Assembly: GCA_004558975.1 (NCBI GenBank)
Contig: SFZB01000054.1
Location: 1 to 6,500 of the forward strand
Length of the DNA: 6,500 nt
Direction of reading: 5' to 3'
Origin: a bacterium
GTDB lineage: Bacteria; Bacillota; Clostridia; Oscillospirales; CAG-272
In this document: positions 1 through 5,571 of the stretch, one piece after another
How the letters are laid out: each line of letters opens with the position of its first letter
Numbering within the stretch: position 1 is the first letter of the stretch
Position numbers and translations under genes: made by a program
The notes under the pieces: model-generated
The model's input: the letters and a program-made list of their open reading frames with translations, nothing else
Told to the model about the DNA's origin: nothing
The model's database searches: none

Positions 1-38
1 AGCCTCCCTCGCAGGACAAGGTTTTCCGGCTTGTCGCT

Positions 39-71
39 CGCCGAAATTCGTTCACCGAAAGAATTTCGGCG
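39..71. repeat. Inverted repeat, 11-bp stem
   Basis: CGCCGAAATTC at 39-49 is the exact reverse complement of 61-71, with an 11-base loop (50-60). A smaller hairpin, CCGAAA (55-60) with TTTCGG (64-69), competes for the same right arm. There is no following T run on either strand, so it does not look like a simple intrinsic terminator. The role is unknown. Confidence 0.6.
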
Positions 72-96
72 GCTCCCCCTCGTCTCTTAAAGTAGA

Positions 97-147
97 GGCA
101 ACCGACACAGCTTTTCGTTTCCCTTTGAAAAGTCAATATCAGTTGCC
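97..147. repeat. Nested inverted repeat
   Basis: GGCAAC (97-102) pairs with GTTGCC (142-147). Inside it CTTTTC (111-116) pairs with GAAAAG (127-132). This gives a two-tier stem with unpaired flanks. It could be a small structured transcript or a dispersed palindromic repeat; nothing in the window decides between them. Confidence 0.4.
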
Positions 148-178
148 CTTAAAAATTTATTTAATTTAGGGGGCGTTG

Positions 179-272
179 CCACGGCAAACTTCTTTATTGA
201 TCGGAGAAACCGTTTGTTTGCCTGACGTATTTTCGCTGGCGCGAAAATACTTTTACTTTTGGTTTGCCGTGG
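179..272. repeat. Long-range inverted repeat around a perfect hairpin
   Basis: CCACGGCAAAC at 179-189 is the exact reverse complement of 262-272, enclosing about 70 bases. Inside lies a perfect 10-bp stem, 227-236 with 241-250, closed by a 4-base TGGC loop. On the plus strand the inner hairpin is followed by a T-rich stretch (251-260), so it could terminate plus-strand transcription entering from the left. On the minus strand it lies about 60 bases past the YitT-family gene stop and lacks a T tract. A terminator or mRNA 3' stabiliser for that gene is possible but not shown. Confidence 0.45.
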
Positions 273-310
273 GCGACACGTTTCACTCCGCCCTTATCTC
301 TTGCCTCGTA

Positions 311-1186
311 TCAGACGGAGCGGAAACCTCTGCCGATAATCTCCGACGTCGACTGCACCGTCACAAACGCATTCGGGTCAATCTCATAAATCTTCTTCTT
401 CAGACGCACCGCCTCGATCCGGCGGCACGAGGTGAAGATCAACGTCTTCGGCTCCCCGGTATAGGCGCCGCGCGCCTCCGTCTCGGTCGCGGAGTGGTGC
501 ATATCTTCGATGATGTACTTCACGATCTCGTCCGCGTGGGTCGTCACGATCGTGAACGATTTACAGACGTTCATGTTCTCAATCACGGCGTCGACAAGGA
601 ACGTCTTGAGGAACAGCCCCATCATGGAGAACAGTCCCACCTCTCTGCCGAAAACGGGGAAGGTGGTCGCCGCAATCAGGATATCGACGCACAAAAGCGC
701 TTTCCCGACGTTGAGCGGCGTGTACTTCTTGAGAATCAGGGCGAGAATATCCGTCCCCCCGGAACTCGCCTCCGCGTGGAAAATCAGCCCCGAGCCGATA
801 CCCGAGAGCATGATGCCGTAAATGAGCTCCATCAGCGGCTGGTTCGTCAGCGGCTCGGCAAGCGGAATCAGACGCTCGAAAATCCAGATGACGCCGGAAT
901 AGACAAGGCTGCAATACACCGTCTTGATGCCGAAACTCCTCCCGAGAAACAGGTAACCGATGAGGAGCAAAAGGATATTCAGAGCAAAAATAATGGTCGC
1001 CGGGGTCAGAAACCACAGCTTACCACCCTGAAACACTTTACCGAGGACGGTCGCGATGCCGGAGACGCCCCCGGTCGAAAAGCCGTTCGGAATCTTGAAA
1101 AAGTAAATGCCGACCGCCATCATCAGAATACCGACGGTCATCTCTACAAACTGCTGGATTTTTTTCTTTTTGGTGGTTTCCGCCAT
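311..1186 (-). CDS. YitT family membrane protein (DUF161 + DUF2179)
   Basis: This is a predicted integral membrane protein of the YitT family, 291 residues, close to the usual family length. The lysine-rich N-terminus (residues 6-9) precedes hydrophobic segments at roughly 14-32, 58-81, 89-107, 121-138, 160-180 and 183-202. The family-like sequence SSGGTDILA lies at about 141-149. The soluble C-terminal domain from about 208 matches DUF2179 and ends in the GRGF motif (285-288) near the terminus. The family is common in Bacillota, and its transport substrate is not established. GTG at 1189 precedes ATG at 1186. I choose the ATG because GGAGG (1196-1192) is 5 bases from it but too close to the GTG. 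The gene has its own promoter, diverges from lacZ and appears monocistronic. Family assignment is confident; cellular role is unknown. Confidence 0.92.
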   Translation of the reverse strand: MAETTKKKKIQQFVEMTVGILMMAVGIYFFKIPNGFSTGGVSGIATVLGKVFQGGKLWFLTPATIIFALNILLLLIGYLFLGRSFGIKTVYCSLVYSGVIWIFERLIPLAEPLTNQPLMELIYGIMLSGIGSGLIFHAEASSGGTDILALILKKYTPLNVGKALLCVDILIAATTFPVFGREVGLFSMMGLFLKTFLVDAVIENMNVCKSFTIVTTHADEIVKYIIEDMHHSATETEARGAYTGEPKTLIFTSCRRIEAVRLKKKIYEIDPNAFVTVQSTSEIIGRGFRSV

Positions 1187-1190
1187 CACA

Positions 1191-1213
1191 ACCTCCGTGC
1201 CACCCCGGTGGCA
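1191..1213 (-). promoter_or_regulatory. Ribosome binding site with adjacent leader hairpin (YitT gene)
   Basis: On the minus strand GGAGGT (1196-1191) is a near-ideal Shine-Dalgarno sequence 5 bases before the ATG at 1186. Directly upstream, TGCCAC and GTGGCA (1198-1203 and 1208-1213) form a perfect 6-bp stem with a 4-base loop, 1 base from the Shine-Dalgarno. The stem leaves the ribosome site free, so it more likely stabilises the leader than blocks translation. That role is inferred. Confidence 0.6.
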
Positions 1214-1254
1214 ACGTGTCGATACTTCGCCGCGGCGCCAACCGTCGGCAATTT

Positions 1255-1283
1255 ATTGTACCGCATTTCACACGTTTTGTAAA
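1255..1283 (-). promoter_or_regulatory. Sigma-A type promoter for the YitT gene
   Basis: Reading the minus strand, TTTACA (1283-1278) and TACAAT (1260-1255) are separated by exactly 17 bases. Each box differs from consensus at one position. The expected start near 1248 gives a leader of about 60 bases ending at the ATG at 1186. The two -35 boxes of the divergent promoters are 55 bases apart (1284-1338), leaving room for a shared regulator, but I see no clear operator palindrome there. Confidence 0.7.
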
Positions 1284-1338
1284 GAGTAACCGTGCGAATA
1301 AGCGCGTGGGGAAGTCATGGAATTACGTGCCAAACGGA

Positions 1339-1367
1339 TTGACTTTCGATTTTCCTCCCTGTATAAT
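1339..1367 (+). promoter_or_regulatory. Sigma-A type promoter for lacZ
   Basis: TTGACT (1339-1344) and a perfect TATAAT (1362-1367) are separated by 17 bases, so this is a strong housekeeping promoter. The predicted start near 1374 gives a leader of about 49 bases. No catabolite-repression (cre-like) sequence or obvious operator overlaps it. Regulation, if any, must come from something I cannot recognise or from outside the window. Confidence 0.82.
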
Positions 1368-1382
1368 GAAATTACCAATTCG

Positions 1383-1401
1383 CCCGCCGGAAACAGGCGG
1401 G
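1383..1401 (+). promoter_or_regulatory. Small GC hairpin in the lacZ leader
   Basis: CCCGCC (1383-1388) and GGCGGG (1396-1401) form a 6-bp GC-only stem with a 7-base loop, starting about 9 bases after the predicted transcription start. It ends before the GAGGAG ribosome binding site (1408-1413) and has no T run, so a 5' mRNA-stabilising stem is more likely than a terminator. Confidence 0.45.
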
Positions 1402-1422
1402 TAAAACGAGGAGAATACTGCC

Positions 1423-4400
1423 ATGCCGCTTGGAATCCCCGACTACCACAAAACGCTCGCAACACTCCACGACGGGTGTGAAAAACCGCACGCTTACTTC
1501 ATTCCTTACCCCGACAGAGCCGCCGCCGACCGCGGCAACCGCGGGGCGTCCGCCTTTGTCAAAACGCTCTCGGGAAACTGGGATTTCCGCTACTATGAGA
1601 GCGTCGACGAGGTCGAGGATTTCCTCGCCCCCGGCTTTGACCGCGGCGCCATGGAGACCATGCCCGTACCGCGCTCCTGGCAGACCATGCTCGACCGCGG
1701 CTATGACGTGCCGCAATATACCAACGTGCGCTACCCGTATCCCGTCGACCCGCCCAAGGTGCCGGAGCGCAATCCCGCGGGGCTGTATATCCGTGACTTC
1801 CGCGTCGACGCGTCCATGCTCGACGGGAAGCGCGTCTATCTGACCTTCGAGGGGGTGGACTCCTGTTTCTATCTCTTCGTCAACGGTGCGTACTGCGCTT
1901 ACAGCCAAGTGTCCCATTGCACGTCCGAGATCGATGTCACCGAGCGCCTCCATGCGGGCAGTAACACGGTGGCGGTGCTGGTCGTCAAGTGGTGCGACGG
2001 CTCCTACCTCGAGGATCAGGATATGTGGCGTATGTCCGGCATCTTCCGCGAGGTATTGCTCGTCGCGCGCGACAGCGTCCATGTATGCGACTTCTTCGTC
2101 AAGACGGCGCTCACCGACGATCTCACCGCCGCCGCCGTCACCTGCGAGGTGGAGACGAACGGCGCACTGGATGTCAACTATACATTACTTTCCCCCGGCG
2201 GAGACGTACTTTCCGGGGGGGTCAAGCGCATTTCCGGGCGTGAGACGCTCGACGTCGCCACGCTTTCGTCGCCGGCACTCTGGAGCGACGAGAATCCGAC
2301 GCTCTACACGCTGTATATCGAGGCGGGGCGGGAAGTCATCCGCGTACCCGTCGGTGTGCGGCGGGTGGAAATCCGGGAGGGCGTGATTCTGCTCAACGGC
2401 AGATCCGTCAAGGCGCGCGGCGTCAACCGCCACGAGAGCCATCCGATCCTCGGGCACGCGACGCCCATCGACCACATCCGCGAGGATCTGATGATCCTAA
2501 AGCGGCACAATGTCAACATGGTGCGGACGTCGCACTATCCGAACGACCCGCGTTTCTATGAGCTCTGCGACGAATACGGGGTGTTCGTCTGCGACGAGGC
2601 GGACATCGAGACGCACGGGTTCCAATGCGTGGGGCAGTGGAACCAACTGACCGACGACCCCGCATGGGAGCCGGCATACCTCGACCGTACCGAACGGATG
2701 TTCGAGCGGGACAAGAACCACCCCTCAATCATCATGTGGAGCGTGGGGAACGAATCGGGGTGCGGGCGCAACCACCGCGCGCAATCGGAGTACTTCCACC
2801 GCGTCGACCCCTCCCGCCCGGTGCATTCCGAGGACGAGTCGGCATATGTGAACTGGAAACTGATGACGAGCGACGACGCAGCCGTTGCGGAAGCCGCCAA
2901 GGCAGACACCTATATCGACGTCGACTCCCGTATGTATCCGACGCTCCGGTGGATGCAGGAGATTGTCGAGACGAGCCGTCGCCCCCTGTTCCTTTGCGAA
3001 TACTGTCACGCGATGGGCAACGGCCCCGGCGACCTCGCCGCGTACTGGAAGCTCATGCGCTCGGACGACCGTTTCTTCGGCGGGTGCGTCTGGGAATACT
3101 GTGACCACTCGGTCGCGACCGGGGAAAATATTTATGCCGACCCGCATTATACCTACGGCGGCGACTTTAACGAAGAGATCCACGACGGGAACTTCTGCGT
3201 CGACGGGCTGGTCTATCCCGACCGCAAAATCGGCACGGGCATGCTCGAACTCAAAGAGGCACTGAAGCCTTTCGCGGTGACGGCGGGCAACGCTGTCGGC
3301 GAGGTCGTCGTCGAGAGCTACCGTTACTTTGAGAGCCTCGCCGACCTCGATCTTGTGTGGCAGGTGCGCGAGGACGGGGAACTGCTGTTCTCCGGCTCCG
3401 TACCGCTCGACAACGAGCCGCGCGAGGTAAAGACTTACCGTCTCTTCTCCGGCTTCACGCCGACGGGTGTGACGACGCTGGATATGTCCGTCCGCTACCG
3501 CGAACCCACCGACTTCTCGGAGGCGGGGTACGAGGTCGGGGCGGCGCAGCTGCTCCTCTCGGACGACCGTGCGGCGGTGTATGACCGCGCGGCGGTACCC
3601 GTGACGCTGGCGGATACGCCGGACGCCTTCATCGTGTCTGCCGACGAGACGGTGTACACGTTCGGGCGCCACACGGGACTGCTCGAGTCGCTCGTCGACA
3701 ACGGCATGGAGATGCTCCTCGCGCCGATGGCGCCGACCATCTGGCGTGCCCCGACGGACAACGACCGCAACATTCAAACCAAGTGGTACGCCATGCGTCT
3801 GGACAAGGCGAAGCCCGAATTTTACGAATGGGAGGCGCCCGAGGTGGCGTCCGACCGCGTGACGCTCCGCGCGCGCATCGCGCTCTCGGTGCCCGGACTG
3901 CGCCCGCGCGCGAAAATGACGGTGGCGTACACCGTGAGTGCGGCGGGGCTGACCGTCGCGTGCGACGCGGACGTTTACCCGGCAATCCTGGAGCAGGCGC
4001 CGCTGCCGCGTTTCGGGTTCCGCCTGACGATGCCGGAGGGGTGCGAGAACGTGCGTTACTTCGGCTACGGGCCTGTCGAATCCTATGCCGACAAGCGGCT
4101 CGCCGCGCACCTCGGAGACTTCCGCACGACGGTGACGGAGAACTACGTCCCGTATATCCGTCCGCAGGAGAACGGCGCGCATGACGGCTGCCGCTTCGCC
4201 GCCGTTTCGGACGTCGGGGGGCAGGGGCTGTACTTCACGGCGGACACTTTCTCGCTGACGGCGACGCACTTCTCGCCCGAGCAACTGACCGAGAAGCGGC
4301 ATCACTATGAACTTGTGCCGGAGCATGAGACGACCGTCATCATCGACTACCGTCAGGCGGGCATCGGCTCGAACTCCTGCGGCCCCGAGCTTCTGCCGGA

Positions 4401-4500
4401 GTATCGGCTGAGTGAAGAGCACATTTCCTTTACGTTCCGTCTGAAGCCGGTGTTCGTCGGGGATCTCGATCCTTACCGCGAGCTGCGGACGAAAGCGTGA
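1423..4500 (+). CDS. lacZ: Beta-galactosidase, GH2 LacZ type
   Basis: Hydrolyses terminal beta-D-galactosides such as lactose to galactose plus the aglycone or glucose. It is cytosolic, since no signal peptide is visible. At 1025 residues it matches the classic five-domain LacZ (E. coli 1023). Approximate domains are: sugar-binding jelly roll 30-215, Ig-like 216-312, TIM barrel 313-610, second Ig-like 620-725 and the C-terminal beta-sandwich 737-1015. The acid/base is E444 in WSVGNESG and the nucleophile is E526 in CEYCHAMGNG. The metal-site pair E396/H398 lies in ETHG. NRHESHP and RTSHYPN supply further active-site histidines. The E. coli Trp999 position is Cys986 in SNSCGP, a form I recall from other Gram-positive LacZ enzymes. 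GAGGAG (1408-1413) is 9 bases before the ATG. It is the first gene of a two-gene unit with the beta-helix protein. Specificity for lactose over other galactosides is not shown. Confidence 0.97.
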   Translation: MPLGIPDYHKTLATLHDGCEKPHAYFIPYPDRAAADRGNRGASAFVKTLSGNWDFRYYESVDEVEDFLAPGFDRGAMETMPVPRSWQTMLDRGYDVPQYTNVRYPYPVDPPKVPERNPAGLYIRDFRVDASMLDGKRVYLTFEGVDSCFYLFVNGAYCAYSQVSHCTSEIDVTERLHAGSNTVAVLVVKWCDGSYLEDQDMWRMSGIFREVLLVARDSVHVCDFFVKTALTDDLTAAAVTCEVETNGALDVNYTLLSPGGDVLSGGVKRISGRETLDVATLSSPALWSDENPTLYTLYIEAGREVIRVPVGVRRVEIREGVILLNGRSVKARGVNRHESHPILGHATPIDHIREDLMILKRHNVNMVRTSHYPNDPRFYELCDEYGVFVCDEADIETHGFQCVGQWNQLTDDPAWEPAYLDRTERMFERDKNHPSIIMWSVGNESGCGRNHRAQSEYFHRVDPSRPVHSEDESAYVNWKLMTSDDAAVAEAAKADTYIDVDSRMYPTLRWMQEIVETSRRPLFLCEYCHAMGNGPGDLAAYWKLMRSDDRFFGGCVWEYCDHSVATGENIYADPHYTYGGDFNEEIHDGNFCVDGLVYPDRKIGTGMLELKEALKPFAVTAGNAVGEVVVESYRYFESLADLDLVWQVREDGELLFSGSVPLDNEPREVKTYRLFSGFTPTGVTTLDMSVRYREPTDFSEAGYEVGAAQLLLSDDRAAVYDRAAVPVTLADTPDAFIVSADETVYTFGRHTGLLESLVDNGMEMLLAPMAPTIWRAPTDNDRNIQTKWYAMRLDKAKPEFYEWEAPEVASDRVTLRARIALSVPGLRPRAKMTVAYTVSAAGLTVACDADVYPAILEQAPLPRFGFRLTMPEGCENVRYFGYGPVESYADKRLAAHLGDFRTTVTENYVPYIRPQENGAHDGCRFAAVSDVGGQGLYFTADTFSLTATHFSPEQLTEKRHHYELVPEHETTVIIDYRQAGIGSNSCGPELLPEYRLSEEHISFTFRLKPVFVGDLDPYRELRTKA

Positions 4501-4504
4501 CGCT

Positions 4505-5179
4505 TTGGCGACGCAGAATTTCACGGCGCCGGGGGACGGCGCCGCGCCGCTCGCGCGGCTGACGCTGGAAAACACCGCATATAACGACCCGTTCGCCCTC
4601 GCGGACTGCCGCGAGATGACGCTGCTCGGCTGCCGCTTCACGGGGGAGGGAGCGCTCCCGCGGCTCGCGGATTCGCTCCTCTCGGAGTGCGTTTTCGCGC
4701 CGACTGCCGCCCGCGCGCTGTGGGGCGGAGTATGCCTCAACCTGCAGGGCGGGGAGATGCTGGCGCCGGAGGCGCTCTTCCGCGCCGAGACGGTGACGGT
4801 CGAGCGTATGGCGGTCAACGCCGGGGGTTTTGCCGGCGGATGCCGTGAAATGGTGCTTCGCGACGCGCGGTTTGAGGGCGAGAGGCTGTTGACTCTTTGC
4901 GCCGAGTGCCGCGCGGAGAATGTGGAGATTCTCGGCGACGGGGCACTGCGGTCACTCACCGACTCCTCGATTGATTTCTCGACGCTCACAGGCGACGACC
5001 TGCTCTGGGGCGCGCGCGACGTCGTCGTGACCGACACCGTGATCGACGGCGACAGGTTCGGCTATTTCAGCCGTAATCTCACGCTCCGCGGGTGTCTCAT
5101 CACCGGCAGGGCGCCGCTCCGCTTCGCCGAGGATCTCGTCCTCGACGGCTGCAAAATCGTGGACACCGCCGCGCAGTGA
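4505..5179 (+). CDS. DUF3737-like right-handed beta-helix protein
   Basis: This is a 224-residue protein built of repeating strands of about 20 residues, alternating hydrophobic and polar, with ladder-like turns. Examples are TLLGCRFTG (39-47), VTVERMAV (97-104), VVVTDTVIDG (173-182), LTLRGCLITG (192-201) and LVLDGCKIVD (211-220). The order and spacing, with DDLLWGARDVVV then GYFSRNLTLRGC, resemble the DUF3737 family, whose function is unknown. Those proteins are, as I recall, about 280 residues, so this one seems to lack the conserved C-terminal tail. The N-terminus lines up with the family start. That supports the TTG at 4505, because no ATG, GTG or TTG lies between it and the in-frame stop at 4442. 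No Shine-Dalgarno is obvious, and the 4-base gap after the lacZ stop suggests translational coupling. No signal peptide or catalytic motif is seen. The family call is from pattern recognition. Confidence 0.72.
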   Translation: MATQNFTAPGDGAAPLARLTLENTAYNDPFALADCREMTLLGCRFTGEGALPRLADSLLSECVFAPTAARALWGGVCLNLQGGEMLAPEALFRAETVTVERMAVNAGGFAGGCREMVLRDARFEGERLLTLCAECRAENVEILGDGALRSLTDSSIDFSTLTGDDLLWGARDVVVTDTVIDGDRFGYFSRNLTLRGCLITGRAPLRFAEDLVLDGCKIVDTAAQ

Positions 5180-5214
5180 CGCGGGGAGACAAACGAAATC
5201 AAAACCGAAAAAAA

Positions 5215-5251
5215 GAAACAGAGACAGCATCAAACGGCTGTCTCTGTTTTT
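5215..5251 (+). terminator. Intrinsic terminator of the lacZ unit, probably bidirectional
   Basis: CAGAGACAGC (5219-5228) pairs perfectly with GCTGTCTCTG (5237-5246) around an 8-base loop. The stem is extended by flanking A/T pairs and followed on the plus strand by TTTTT (5247-5251). The A-rich run on the left arm (5208-5218) gives a U tract on the minus strand, so it should also stop transcription from the right. It begins 36 bases after the beta-helix gene stop. Confidence 0.9.
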
Positions 5252-5317
5252 CGTTATCATTGTTTTTGTCTGTGCGGGCGGGGCTATAGAGAATCACGCA
5301 AGTTCTTCGGGAAAGGG

Positions 5318-5359
5318 TGTGGGGAACCCCCTTTTAGTTCACAAGGGCGGTTCCCCACA
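5318..5359. repeat. Long hairpin near the element junction
   Basis: TGTGGGGAACC (5318-5328) is the exact reverse complement of GGTTCCCCACA (5349-5359). After one bulged C (5348) the stem continues with CCCTT (5329-5333) against AAGGG (5343-5347), giving 16 pairs and a 9-base loop. Neither side is followed by a T run, so it is not a standard intrinsic terminator. It overlaps the 3' end of the small minus-strand ORF. It may be a recombination or terminal structure of the element, or a dispersed palindromic repeat. Confidence 0.65.
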
Positions 5360-5470
5360 AGACACGATCCTTACTTGTCCGTCGGCTTCATGGTGGGGAC
5401 GAAATGGTACATCATTCACTTGCTGTTCTATCATCTGCCAAGTTCTACTGATATGTTGTTTGAAGCCCAT
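5339..5470 (-). CDS. Small hypothetical protein (43 aa) downstream of integrase
   Basis: This 43-residue ORF begins MGFKQHISRTWQ and ends SCGEPPL before a TGA. I do not recognise it. The ATG at 5470 is preceded by GGAGATAGGA (5490-5481), giving an AGGA about 10 bases upstream, a usable ribosome binding site. The in-frame stop at 5485 fixes the 5' limit. The protein is hydrophilic with no membrane segment or signal, and its first half could be helical. It is on the same strand as the integrase, 101 bases beyond its stop, so co-transcription is possible. Its last codons run through the left-hand part of the 5318-5359 hairpin, so it may be a truncated remnant of a longer gene rather than a complete small protein. 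Being coding at all is uncertain. Confidence 0.4.
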   Translation of the reverse strand: MGFKQHISRTWQMIEQQVNDVPFRPHHEADGQVRIVSCGEPPL

Positions 5471-5531
5471 TTTTAGACTTTCCTATCTCCTAAACGTACA
5501 CCCTCGGAGCAGCATTATTTGTAGAAATTGG

Positions 5532-5547
5532 TGTAAATGATGTAAAT
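5532..5547. repeat. Tandem TGTAAAT direct repeat next to int
   Basis: TGTAAAT occurs at 5532-5538 and again at 5541-5547, a 9-base period, 25 bases outside the integrase stop codon. Integrases of the Tn916 type bind short direct repeats near the element end with their N-terminal domain. These copies lie in the right place for such arm sites, but two 7-base AT-rich copies are weak evidence. Confidence 0.3.
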
Positions 5548-5571
5548 CTAATGCCCACGAAAACGAGCAGT

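Larger units (their letters stand above)
1..310. repeat. Gene-free palindrome-rich region
   Basis: I see no credible coding region here. The stretch is dominated by inverted repeats: 15-20 with 30-35 (6 bp), 39-49 with 61-71 (11 bp), 97-102 with 142-147 (6 bp) enclosing 111-116 with 127-132 (6 bp), and 179-189 with 262-272 (11 bp) enclosing 227-236 with 241-250 (10 bp). Two arms have competing partners. CCGAAA occurs at 41-46 and 55-60 against TTTCGG at 64-69. GGCAAAC at 183-189 can pair with GTTTGCC at 216-222 or at 262-268. An AT-rich spacer (about 149-168) lies between the two halves. This looks like dispersed intergenic repeat material or a structured RNA or terminator region downstream of the membrane protein gene. 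I cannot assign it to a named repeat family. Confidence 0.6.

Noticed and set aside
1187..1189. GTG one codon upstream as start of the YitT-family gene
   Set aside because: It lies only about two bases from the GGAGG ribosome site. The ATG at 1186 has the proper 5-base spacing.
176..1282. 368-codon plus-strand open frame
   Set aside because: It lies antisense to the YitT-family gene and starts inside the palindromes. The translation is charged and without family features, while the minus strand encodes a clear membrane protein.
1368..1381. Imperfect GAAATT/AATTC inverted repeat at the lacZ transcription start as an operator
   Set aside because: It is short, imperfect and AT-rich, close to what chance gives here.
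1372..2082. 236-codon minus-strand open frame across the lacZ start
   Set aside because: It covers the lacZ promoter and N-terminal domain in antisense and shows no recognisable domain.
2725..5037. 770-codon open frame on the minus strand opposite lacZ and the beta-helix gene
   Set aside because: It is antisense to a protein with all GH2 catalytic motifs and its translation is arginine-rich and low in complexity, the usual shadow in GC-rich DNA. No ribosome site or domain is seen.
5319..5540. 73-codon plus-strand open frame
   Set aside because: It starts within the hairpin without a ribosome site, and the opposite-strand 43-codon ORF has better initiation signals.
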